Below are positions 1 to 5,133 of a stretch of DNA of 5,133 nucleotides, in pieces. This stretch comes from Planctomycetota bacterium (GTDB lineage: Bacteria; Planctomycetota; UBA1135; UBA2386), in contig JAGQRA010000911.1 in the NCBI GenBank assembly GCA_020425885.1, positions 1 through 5,133 on the forward strand. Reading direction: 5' to 3'. The notes under the pieces are model-generated. The model saw only the letters and a list, made by a program, of their open reading frames with translations, had not been told where the DNA came from and made no database searches. Made by a program: the position numbers and the translations under genes. Every line of letters begins with the position of its first letter. Within the stretch, counting starts at the first letter, position 1.

Positions 1-69
1 AAGGCGCAGCTGGCCGAGGTGTTGGCGCTCGAGGTACGCAGCGTCAACGAAGGCGCATTCCCGCTGTAG
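1..69 (+). CDS. 3' end of an unidentified gene (C-terminal 22 residues)
   Basis: Frame 1 is open from the window edge to a TAG stop at 67-69 and encodes 22 residues ending in EVRSVNEGAFPL. About 18 of the 21 sense codons I compared end in G or C, matching the bias of the real genes in this window; the other two forward frames give less gene-like codons here. The fragment is too short to assign a family, and no motif is visible. It is followed by 183 bp before the cytochrome start, so it may be the end of a preceding transcription unit. No hairpin plus T-run terminator was found directly after it. Confidence 0.6.
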   Translation, partial: KAQLAEVLALEVRSVNEGAFPL

Positions 70-194
70 GGGAGCGCGGCCGACCGGCACGGGCCCCGCT
101 GCGCGCACATGCACGCGGCGGACTACCTCCTTGTTGACGACGACGCCCCCCGTTCGGCCAATGGGAGCGCCGGCACCCGGCTCTAGACTGCAGC

Positions 195-241
195 CGTGTG
201 CCGATCGGGCCACACCGCTCCCGGCATCTCGACGGCACACG
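195..241 (+). promoter_or_regulatory. Inverted repeat in the cytochrome leader, abutting the ribosome binding site
   Basis: CGTGTGCCG at 195-203 is perfectly complementary to CGGCACACG at 233-241, a 9-bp stem with a 29-nt loop. Its last base is the first G of the Shine-Dalgarno run. The left arm can instead pair locally: GTGTG at 196-200 with CACAC at 211-215 around a CCGATCGG core. The two foldings exclude each other. The rest of the spacer (70-194) holds no gene that I can support. A possible -35-like TTGACG at 134-139 has only a very poor -10 partner (GCCAAT, 157-162), so no promoter is claimed. The repeats are seen directly; a regulatory role is inference. Confidence 0.35.
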
Positions 242-247
242 AGGAGG
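241..247 (+). promoter_or_regulatory. Strong ribosome binding site deciding the cytochrome start
   Basis: GAGGAGG at 241-247 is a near-perfect Shine-Dalgarno sequence. Two adjacent ATG codons follow at 250 and 253. The AGGAGG core leaves only 2 nt before the first ATG but 5 nt before the second, so the ATG at 253 is preferred. The choice changes the protein by one residue. Confidence 0.75.
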
Positions 248-252
248 ACATG

Positions 253-2586
253 ATGCGCGTCGCCTCTCCGTCACTCTGGCCGTGGACCGTAGGCATCGCC
301 ATTCCCGCGGCCCTGTTCGTCGCCTCGCCCTTCGTGGTCGTGACCGATCTGCAGCTGCCCGGAACGCAGCCGCTCGAGGTCGCGCCGCTGAATGCGGCGA
401 CGCAGTGCGACAACTGCCATGGCGGCTTCGATCCCGATTCGGAACCGGCGCGACCGTGGCGCGGCTCGATGATGGCCCAGGCCGGGCGTGATCCGCTGTT
501 CTGGGCGACCATGGCCATCGCCGAACAGGACTTCCCCGATAGCGGCGACCTGTGCCTGCGTTGCCACGCGCCGCGCGGATGGTTCGAGGGACGCTCGACG
601 CCGACCGACGGCTCCGGCCTGTTGGCCGCGGACGAGGACGGCGTCGAATGCGCGATCTGCCACCAGCTCACCGATCAGGACGGTCAGGAACACCCGGGCG
701 TGCAGCTGGCACCCTTCATCGCCAATGACGGCGGCACGCCGCCCGAGGGATTCTACGGCAGCGGCACCATGGTGCTGGCGGCGGGCAACACCCGCTACGG
801 CCCGTACGGCTCCACCGCAGCCAGTCACAGCTACGCGGGTTCGCTGTTCCACCGCGACTCGGCCCTGTGTGGCACATGCCACGACGTCTCCAACCCGGTG
901 ACCGGCGACCTCGCCCACAACCACGGCGCGCAGATTCCATTGCCGGCGGGGAGATTCAGCGGCGTGCCGAACAGCCCGGTGACCGGGAAGGCCGCCTTCC
1001 TCAATCCGCCGTATCGCTATGGCGTCACCGAGCGCACCTTCAGCGAACACCAATCCAGTGCGTTCGCGACCCTGCCCGTGCGCGACTACGCGACGTTGCC
1101 GGCCGAGCTGCAACGCGGCCCGCTCGAGGCGAGCTACGAACGGGCCCTGCTCGCCGGCCGACAGGGCGACTACGCCGATGGCGCGACCCGGCTGTTCTCG
1201 TGTCAGACATGCCACATGATGCCGATCGTCGGCAAGGGCGCCCGCCAGAATGCAGCGCCGGTGCGGACCGATATCCCGACGCACTTCACCGCCGGCGGCA
1301 ACACCTGGGTCCCGGAGCTGATCAAGTGGGCCGACACCAACAACCGGCTGCTGCTGGGCGCCGGACTCGACGCCGTCCAGATCGCGGCCCTGGATGCGGG
1401 CATCGAGCATGCGCGGGCCAATCTCACGGCGGCCGCCGGCCTCGATATCCACGGCGACGTGTTGCACGTCGTCAACCTCACCGGGCACAAGCTGATCTCG
1501 GGGTACCCCGAAGGTCGGCGCATGTGGTTGCGCGTGCGGTGGCGCGACCGGCAAGGCAACGTGGTCCGCACCGATGGCGACTACGGCCCGATCACGGCCC
1601 AGGTCAACGGCTCCGCCGTCAGCGTCGATTCGCTGACGGACCTCGACGACCCGAACCTGACCATCTACCAGGCCGAACACGGCATCACCCAGGAATGGGC
1701 GTCACAGCTCATCGGTCTCGGCTGGCCGGCGACCCAGGCCGTCGACTTCGAGCGCACCACGGGCGCCGTGACGCGGACCCTCGGCCAGGTCGCGGCCCAG
1801 CCGCCGGGAACCGCGTCCCCTTCCTTCCACTTCGTGCTCAACAACACGATGTTGCACGACACGAGGATCCCGCCCTACGGCATGGATTACGACGCCGCGC
1901 GTCAACGCAACATCCTGCCGGTCCCGGCGACCTCGTACGGCGACCCCGGACCGGGTGGCAGATACCGCCACTGGGACGAGGTGCCGATGCAGCCGCCGCC
2001 CGGCGCCGCGAGTGCCGAGATCGACCTGCTCTACCAATCGACGAGCTGGGAGTACGTGCAGTTCCTGATGCTCGCCAACAGCAGTCAGAACGCCTTCCTC
2101 GGCACGGCCGGCCGCGACCTCTACGACGGCTGGCGCGCCACCGGGATGTCGCCACCCGAGGTCATGGTCTCGACCCGGTGGTGTCGCCTGCCCGGCACCG
2201 GTGAGGACCTCGAGTTGACGAGCGCGATCGGAACCGAGCCGCCCAACACCAACTGCGCCAAGACGATCACGTCCGGTGACACGGTTCAGCTGCGGCTGGC
2301 CACGCCTGGAGGAACGTTCGTCGGTCAGCTCGCCGCGTTCGTATTCGAGTTCTACGGCGACCGGGGGCCGATGCCGTCGCAGCTGCTGCCGGGCCTGCAG
2401 ATCGATCGCATCGACGGCCAGGTCGTGATCCCGGCACTTCCAGCCGGTGGCGGCAGCGCGATGTCGATCACGTTCCCTGCGGGCCTGGGCGGCATCGCCC
2501 TGCGTTGCCAAGGCGTCGTCGTGTCGGTGTCGGCACGCAACTCGACGTACGCCGCCAGCCCGGCGCACGACCTGATCCTGCAGTGA
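253..2586 (+). CDS. Exported pentaheme c-type cytochrome with a long heme-free C-terminal region
   Basis: The 777-residue protein has an N-terminal export signal: a short stretch with one Arg, then a hydrophobic core at about residues 13-31. No clear AxA cleavage site is visible, so it could stay anchored. Five CxxCH heme-attachment motifs follow: CDNCH (52-56), CLRCH (101-105), CAICH (133-137), CGTCH (206-210) and CQTCH (317-321). Residues ~330-777 have no CxxCH. They include GHKLISGYPEGRRMW (411-425), a pattern I associate with multiheme cytochromes of the c554/HAO-like type, where such a His may be a distal heme ligand. Lone Cys at 644, 668 and 752 could form disulfides. No C-terminal membrane helix is seen. 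The likely role is electron transfer in the periplasm or at the cell surface; substrate and partners are unknown. No cytochrome maturation, quinol oxidase or reductase gene lies beside it. The start at 253 is chosen from the Shine-Dalgarno spacing (250 is the alternative). Confidence 0.9.
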   Translation: MRVASPSLWPWTVGIAIPAALFVASPFVVVTDLQLPGTQPLEVAPLNAATQCDNCHGGFDPDSEPARPWRGSMMAQAGRDPLFWATMAIAEQDFPDSGDLCLRCHAPRGWFEGRSTPTDGSGLLAADEDGVECAICHQLTDQDGQEHPGVQLAPFIANDGGTPPEGFYGSGTMVLAAGNTRYGPYGSTAASHSYAGSLFHRDSALCGTCHDVSNPVTGDLAHNHGAQIPLPAGRFSGVPNSPVTGKAAFLNPPYRYGVTERTFSEHQSSAFATLPVRDYATLPAELQRGPLEASYERALLAGRQGDYADGATRLFSCQTCHMMPIVGKGARQNAAPVRTDIPTHFTAGGNTWVPELIKWADTNNRLLLGAGLDAVQIAALDAGIEHARANLTAAAGLDIHGDVLHVVNLTGHKLISGYPEGRRMWLRVRWRDRQGNVVRTDGDYGPITAQVNGSAVSVDSLTDLDDPNLTIYQAEHGITQEWASQLIGLGWPATQAVDFERTTGAVTRTLGQVAAQPPGTASPSFHFVLNNTMLHDTRIPPYGMDYDAARQRNILPVPATSYGDPGPGGRYRHWDEVPMQPPPGAASAEIDLLYQSTSWEYVQFLMLANSSQNAFLGTAGRDLYDGWRATGMSPPEVMVSTRWCRLPGTGEDLELTSAIGTEPPNTNCAKTITSGDTVQLRLATPGGTFVGQLAAFVFEFYGDRGPMPSQLLPGLQIDRIDGQVVIPALPAGGGSAMSITFPAGLGGIALRCQGVVVSVSARNSTYAASPAHDLILQ

Positions 2587-2626
2587 TGGCGGACCATGCG
2601 GCGATGGGCCGATTCGGCGCCGCCAT
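2586..2626 (+). repeat. GC-rich stem-loop at the cytochrome stop codon
   Basis: ATGGCGG at 2586-2592 is complementary to CCGCCAT at 2620-2626. Alternative inner pairings exist: GCGGCG 2598-2603 with CGCCGC 2618-2623, and GCC 2608-2610 with GGC 2616-2618. The transcript could form a compound hairpin just after the cytochrome. No T-run follows, so it is not a classical intrinsic terminator. It could protect the 3' end or do nothing. Confidence 0.25.
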
Positions 2627-2771
2627 TACCCACTACTGCGGCCGACTTGCACGGCCACGACAGGCGATAATTGGACAGTGGTCGGTGAGAGCATGCCTCG
2701 CCGACCTTCTCTCGGACCAGTTTCCCAAGGCCAGAGAGGTGCGATGGTAGAGATCCACCGACCCAAGCACA

Positions 2772-2798
2772 GCCTGCGTTGATTCGACTCACGCAGGC
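2772..2798. repeat. 8-bp perfect inverted repeat
   Basis: GCCTGCGT at 2772-2779 is the exact reverse complement of ACGCAGGC at 2791-2798, with an 11-nt spacer. There is no T-run after it on the + strand. It lies 10 bp before the left arm of the larger 13-bp inverted repeat. It could be a hairpin or a protein-binding dyad; the function is unknown. Confidence 0.45.
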
Positions 2799-2807
2799 GA
2801 ACCGACC

Positions 2808-2911
2808 CCGGGCTCGCGCGACACCAGGAGCGATCGACTCGGACTGCCCCCGCGGGGTGCAGTCGACAGATCTCGCCAATACCGCCATTGATGACGGACG
2901 CGCGAGCCCGG
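2808..2911. repeat. Perfect 13-bp inverted repeat with nested hairpin
   Basis: CCGGGCTCGCGCG at 2808-2820 is the exact reverse complement of CGCGCGAGCCCGG at 2899-2911, with a 78-nt interval. Inside it, GACTGC at 2842-2847 pairs with GCAGTC at 2859-2864 around a CCCCGCGGGG palindrome, giving a second compact hairpin near the middle of the interval. TCGACT at 2834-2839 can alternatively pair with AGTCGA at 2861-2866. The element resembles a long-range stem closing an inner stem-loop, as in a structured RNA, but could also be the ends of a small degenerate insertion. No transposase or target duplication is visible. Confidence 0.55.
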
Positions 2912-3062
2912 CCATGTACGGAAGGCGCGGCGACAACACGACGGCACCGCGGCAGAGGCAAGTCCGCAATTCCAGCCGGCCCCGATCCGTTCGCCCACTA
3001 TGCCGTGCCGTGCGAATGGCCGCCGCCGCTTCGACCGCCTCGACACTCGGGGTGACCCCCCT

Positions 3063-3100
3063 TTGAGCCCCGGCAACGGGCCGTTGAGCGTACTGCTCAA
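3063..3100 (+). repeat. Cluster of mutually exclusive small hairpins
   Basis: Three hairpins overlap. CCCG-GCAA-CGGG (3069-3080) has a GNRA-type tetraloop. CAACGG/CCGTTG (3074-3079 with 3081-3086) shares its bases with that one. TTGAGC/GCTCAA (3084-3089 with 3095-3100) has a 5-nt loop. A second copy of TTGAGC at 3063-3068 can compete for the same GCTCAA arm. This is attenuator-like geometry about 130 bp before the hemerythrin-like gene. The pairings are seen directly; a switching function is speculative. Confidence 0.35.
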
Positions 3101-3111
3101 TGGCGTAGCAA
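3084..3111 (+). promoter_or_regulatory. Weak candidate sigma70-type promoter for the hemerythrin-korA unit
   Basis: TTGAGC at 3084-3089 matches four of six -35 consensus bases, and TAGCAA at 3106-3111 matches three of six -10 bases including the leading TA, with a 16-bp spacer. It lies about 120 bp before the hemerythrin-like start. Such matches arise easily by chance, and the -35 box coincides with a hairpin arm. Confidence 0.18.
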
Positions 3112-3232
3112 GTCCTCAACTCATGGGCAGCCTCGGCGGTGCGCAGTCGCACCCAGTCAACAGGATCCGCCGATCGAAGCAGGTCCGTCCTTCGTTTCCC
3201 GGCCAGCCAGCCGAAGGCCCCTGGAGCCCGCC

Positions 3233-3655
3233 ATGAACTCGAAACCGAAGCCCGCACAGATGCGGCAGCAGATTCTCGACGACCATCGTCAGATCGGTGA
3301 GCTGCTGTCCAAGGTCGCGGCCGCGACGTCGGCCGCCGAGACCCTCGCCAGTCTCCAGCCTCTGCAACCGCTACTGCAGCGGCACTTCAAAGAGGAGGAA
3401 GACGAGATCGACGGGTTGCACGGCACGATCATGCAGCAGGCCCCGCAGCACGCCAACGCGCTGCTCGGCCTCAAGGACGAGCACCGGCAACTGCTCGAAT
3501 CGGTGCAGCATCTGCTGGATCTCGCGCACAAGGGCGATGATCCGCGGCTGCGCGAACTCGGCCAGCTGCTGAAGGGGCAGCTGGCAGCCCACGAAACCAG
3601 GGAGACCGAGATCTTCGTCGACTCGATCTGGACCGATCTCGGAGCAGGTGACTGA
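3233..3655 (+). CDS. Hemerythrin-like (HHE cation-binding) domain protein
   Basis: This 140-residue, probably all-helical soluble cytoplasmic protein has no signal peptide or membrane segment. It carries the spaced ligand pattern of the HHE family, which binds a non-heme di-iron centre: His18 (DDHRQI), His51 with Glu55 (HFKEE), His84 (DEHRQL), and His120 with Glu124 (HETRE). That gives four His and two Glu, as in HHE-type proteins; the extra HxxxH His of classical hemerythrins is absent, since position 88 is Leu. Known roles of the family include O2 or NO binding and sensing and iron handling; which applies here cannot be read from sequence. The ATG at 3233 has GGAG at 3223-3226, six bases upstream. 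The TGA stop overlaps the korA start, so the two genes should be co-transcribed and translationally coupled. Its position suggests a role in protecting or tuning the oxygen-sensitive oxidoreductase. Confidence 0.88.
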   Translation: MNSKPKPAQMRQQILDDHRQIGELLSKVAAATSAAETLASLQPLQPLLQRHFKEEEDEIDGLHGTIMQQAPQHANALLGLKDEHRQLLESVQHLLDLAHKGDDPRLRELGQLLKGQLAAHETRETEIFVDSIWTDLGAGD

Positions 3656-5133
3656 TGAGCACGACGACCACCGGCAACAGGCCGACCGAATCCAAGGGCC
3701 AGGTGAAGCCGAAGCTGCTCACCGAGCACACCGTCGAGATCGTCAGCGATTCCGGCGAGGGTGCGCAGAAGGCAGGACAGACCTACGGCGCGGTCAGCGC
3801 CAAGATGGGCAACGGCGTCTGGACCGTCGAGATCATCCCGGCCGAGATCAAGCCGCCGGCACGCTCGCGGGCGGGGGCCAGCGGCATTCGCGTCCGCGTC
3901 GGCTCGCAGACGGTGACCAACACCGGCGACGAGGCCGATCTCGTGGTCGCGCTCAATGAGCAGGTGCTCTACGGCCGCATCGAGCAGAAGGCCTACCGCA
4001 AGGGCACCATCGTGCTGCTCGAGAACAAGTGGGCCAACGACCCGCGACAGGAGGTGCGAGAAGCCTACGCCAACGCGGTCGTGGAATTCCGCGACCTCGG
4101 TCTCGACGTTCGCGAGGTGGCGCTCGAGGAGGCGTGCCAGAAGGTCGCCCAGGACGTTCGCGTCGGCAAGAACATGTTCGTCCTCGGCATGCTCTGCTAC
4201 ATCACCTGCCGCGATCTCGACCGGGCGATGGAGGAGGTCGCCTTCGTGTTCGGCAAGAAGGGCGAGAAGGTCATCCGCCGCAACCAGGACCTGGTCCGCG
4301 CCGGCCACGCCTTCGGCGCCGAGGCCCTGGGCCAGCGCTACGAGATCCCGCCGCGCGAGATCGCGCAGCGGATGATGGTGCTGAACGGCAACCAGGCGAT
4401 CGCCCTCGGCGTGATGGCCGCCGGCATCGAGCTGGTGGCGATGTATCCGATCACGCCGGCGACATCGGCGTCGCACCATCTGGCGGCAGCGTTCCAGAAC
4501 GTCGGCGGCGTCGTCCACCAGGCCGAGGACGAGATCGCGGCGATGGCGTTCGCCGTCGGCGCCTCGTACGCCGGCAAGACCGCCTGCACGATCACCTCTG
4601 GACCGGGGCTGGCGCTGAAGACCGAGCTGCTCGGGCTGGCCGTGATGGCCGAGGTGCCGCTCGTGCTGGTGCTGGTGCAGCGCGGCGGACCGAGCACGGG
4701 ACTGCCGACCAAGGTCGAGCAGGGCGACCTGCTGGCCTCGCTCTACGGTCAGCCCGGCGACACGCCGAAGATCATCATCGCGCCGGCGACGATCGAGGAG
4801 AGCTTCCACTTCGTCATCACCGCGCGCAAACTCGCCGAGTCGTTCCGCATGCCGGTGATGCTGCTGACCGACGCCAACCTCGCGACCGGCGTGCAGCCGA
4901 TCCCGCGGCCCGAGGTGCAGGTCGACTGGCTGTCGCCGCCGCTCGACCAATCGCCGTGGCAGCAGGGCGTCACCGCCTACGACTGGGACGAGGACACCGG
5001 TCTGTCGCCGCGGCCGATCCCGGGCCAGAAGGGCGGCGAGTACGTGCTCACGGGTCTGGCGCATACCCGGAAGGCCAAGGTCGCCTACGACCCGGACTCG
5101 AACCAGACCGGCTGCGCGATGCGCAGCCGCAAG
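3655..5133 (+). CDS. korA: 2-oxoglutarate (2-oxoacid):ferredoxin oxidoreductase, fused gamma/alpha subunit KorA, 3'-truncated by the window
   Basis: The frame is open from ATG 3655 to the window edge, 493 codons without a stop; the family is usually about 600 residues, so roughly the last fifth is missing. KorA with the TPP-binding KorB oxidatively decarboxylates a 2-oxoacid (typically 2-oxoglutarate) to acyl-CoA and reduces ferredoxin in the cytoplasm. Residues ~25-200 form the POR gamma domain, with a Gly-rich start (SGEGAQKAG, 33-41) and EIKPPARSRAGASG (64-77). The alpha (pyrimidine-binding) domain starts near residue 242 and shows YPITP (264-268), HQAEDE (288-293), TSGPG (314-318) and QRGGPSTGLPT (342-352), all typical of KorA. 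The first ~24 residues are a polar extension. Ribosome binding could use GGAG (3641-3644) or AGGTG (3646-3650) inside the hemerythrin gene. korB is expected directly downstream. 2-Oxoglutarate as substrate is inferred from subunit type; another 2-oxoacid is possible. Confidence 0.93.
   Translation, partial: MSTTTTGNRPTESKGQVKPKLLTEHTVEIVSDSGEGAQKAGQTYGAVSAKMGNGVWTVEIIPAEIKPPARSRAGASGIRVRVGSQTVTNTGDEADLVVALNEQVLYGRIEQKAYRKGTIVLLENKWANDPRQEVREAYANAVVEFRDLGLDVREVALEEACQKVAQDVRVGKNMFVLGMLCYITCRDLDRAMEEVAFVFGKKGEKVIRRNQDLVRAGHAFGAEALGQRYEIPPREIAQRMMVLNGNQAIALGVMAAGIELVAMYPITPATSASHHLAAAFQNVGGVVHQAEDEIAAMAFAVGASYAGKTACTITSGPGLALKTELLGLAVMAEVPLVLVLVQRGGPSTGLPTKVEQGDLLASLYGQPGDTPKIIIAPATIEESFHFVITARKLAESFRMPVMLLTDANLATGVQPIPRPEVQVDWLSPPLDQSPWQQGVTAYDWDEDTGLSPRPIPGQKGGEYVLTGLAHTRKAKVAYDPDSNQTGCAMRSRK

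Larger units (their letters stand above)
2587..3232. other. 646-bp stretch without a convincing gene, rich in inverted repeats
   Basis: No frame here shows the strong G/C third-position bias of the flanking genes, and no protein family is recognisable in any translation. A minus-strand frame stays open across the whole stretch (2352-3257), but only about two-thirds of a hand-counted sample of ~60 codons end in G or C, against about nine in ten for korA, and it runs into both neighbouring genes. Visible structure comprises the stem at 2586-2626, an 8-bp inverted repeat at 2772-2798, a 13-bp pair spanning 2808-2911 with a nested hairpin, a GGGG/CCCC hairpin at 3049-3059, and overlapping hairpins at 3063-3100. 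GATAAT at 2666-2671 resembles a -10 box but lacks a well-spaced -35. A decayed gene, an untranslated leader or a structured RNA are all possible. Confidence 0.5.

Noticed and set aside
196..252. Upstream GTG start at 196 extending the cytochrome by 19 residues
   Set aside because: The extension would put non-hydrophobic residues before the signal peptide. The GAGGAGG site lies just before ATG 250/253, and no ribosome binding site precedes 196.
271..1680. A 469-codon minus-strand frame antisense to the cytochrome
   Set aside because: It lies entirely over the cytochrome, whose five CxxCH motifs, signal peptide and ribosome binding site establish the real frame. No family is recognisable in the antisense product.
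867..2204. A long second + strand frame inside the cytochrome gene
   Set aside because: The translation is Arg/Pro/Ala-rich and low-complexity, with no ribosome binding site and no recognisable domain; it is a +1/+2 shadow.
2179..2508. Possible extra heme sites in the cytochrome C-terminal region (Cys644, Cys668, Cys752)
   Set aside because: None of these Cys is part of a CxxCH or a variant such as CxxCK; they are isolated cysteines.
2586..2640. Intrinsic terminator after the cytochrome
   Set aside because: GC-rich pairing is present, but no run of T follows the stem, so a classical Rho-independent terminator is not supported.
2505..2750. Small + strand frame overlapping the cytochrome 3' end
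   Set aside because: It begins inside the cytochrome in another frame, has no ribosome binding site, and its product resembles no protein family.
2779..3066. 95-codon + strand frame in the gap
   Set aside because: There is no Shine-Dalgarno, composition is Arg/Ala/Thr-rich without motifs, codon third positions are unbiased, and it contains the inverted repeats.
3289..5064. A 591-codon minus-strand open frame antisense to the hemerythrin-like gene and korA
   Set aside because: It covers two clearly recognisable + strand genes. Its translation is low-complexity (rich in R, A, L, D, H, V), as expected for a shadow frame in high-GC DNA.
1..5133. CRISPR arrays, tRNA or rRNA genes, insertion sequences
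   Set aside because: No regularly spaced direct repeats, tRNA-like cloverleaf with a T-loop signature, rRNA sequence or transposase motifs were seen on either strand.

Overview
The window looks like chromosome of a high-GC Gram-negative bacterium. By eye, G+C is about two-thirds, and codon third positions in the real genes are overwhelmingly G or C. It carries a CxxCH-type multiheme cytochrome c with an export signal and a 2-oxoacid:ferredoxin oxidoreductase subunit. That suggests an anaerobic, microaerophilic or respiratory lifestyle that uses low-potential ferredoxin. A proteobacterium, perhaps a gammaproteobacterium, is a reasonable guess from the style of KorA, but nothing here is diagnostic.

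Layout, all genes on the + strand: (1) bases 1-69 are the last 22 codons of an unidentified upstream gene. (2) A 183-bp spacer (70-252) carries overlapping inverted repeats that end at a strong Shine-Dalgarno sequence. (3) Bases 253-2586 encode an exported 777-residue pentaheme cytochrome c: all five CxxCH motifs lie in the first ~320 residues, followed by a long heme-free C-terminal part. (4) A 646-bp stretch (2587-3232) has no convincing gene but several inverted repeats, including a perfect 13-bp pair around a second hairpin, and a cluster of mutually exclusive hairpins near the next gene. (5) Bases 3233-3655 encode a small hemerythrin-like (HHE) protein. (6) Its stop codon overlaps the start of korA (3655 to beyond 5133), the fused gamma/alpha subunit of a 2-oxoglutarate (2-oxoacid):ferredoxin oxidoreductase. 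korA runs off the window after 493 codons.

The hemerythrin-like gene and korA are almost certainly one transcript, linked by a TGATG stop/start overlap. OFOR enzymes are generally oxygen-sensitive, and HHE proteins bind O2, NO or iron at a non-heme di-iron site. The pairing therefore suggests an oxygen-protection, oxygen-sensing or iron-handling role next to KorAB; this is inference. The cytochrome seems to be a separate transcription unit. No CRISPR array, tRNA, rRNA or recognisable mobile element was seen.
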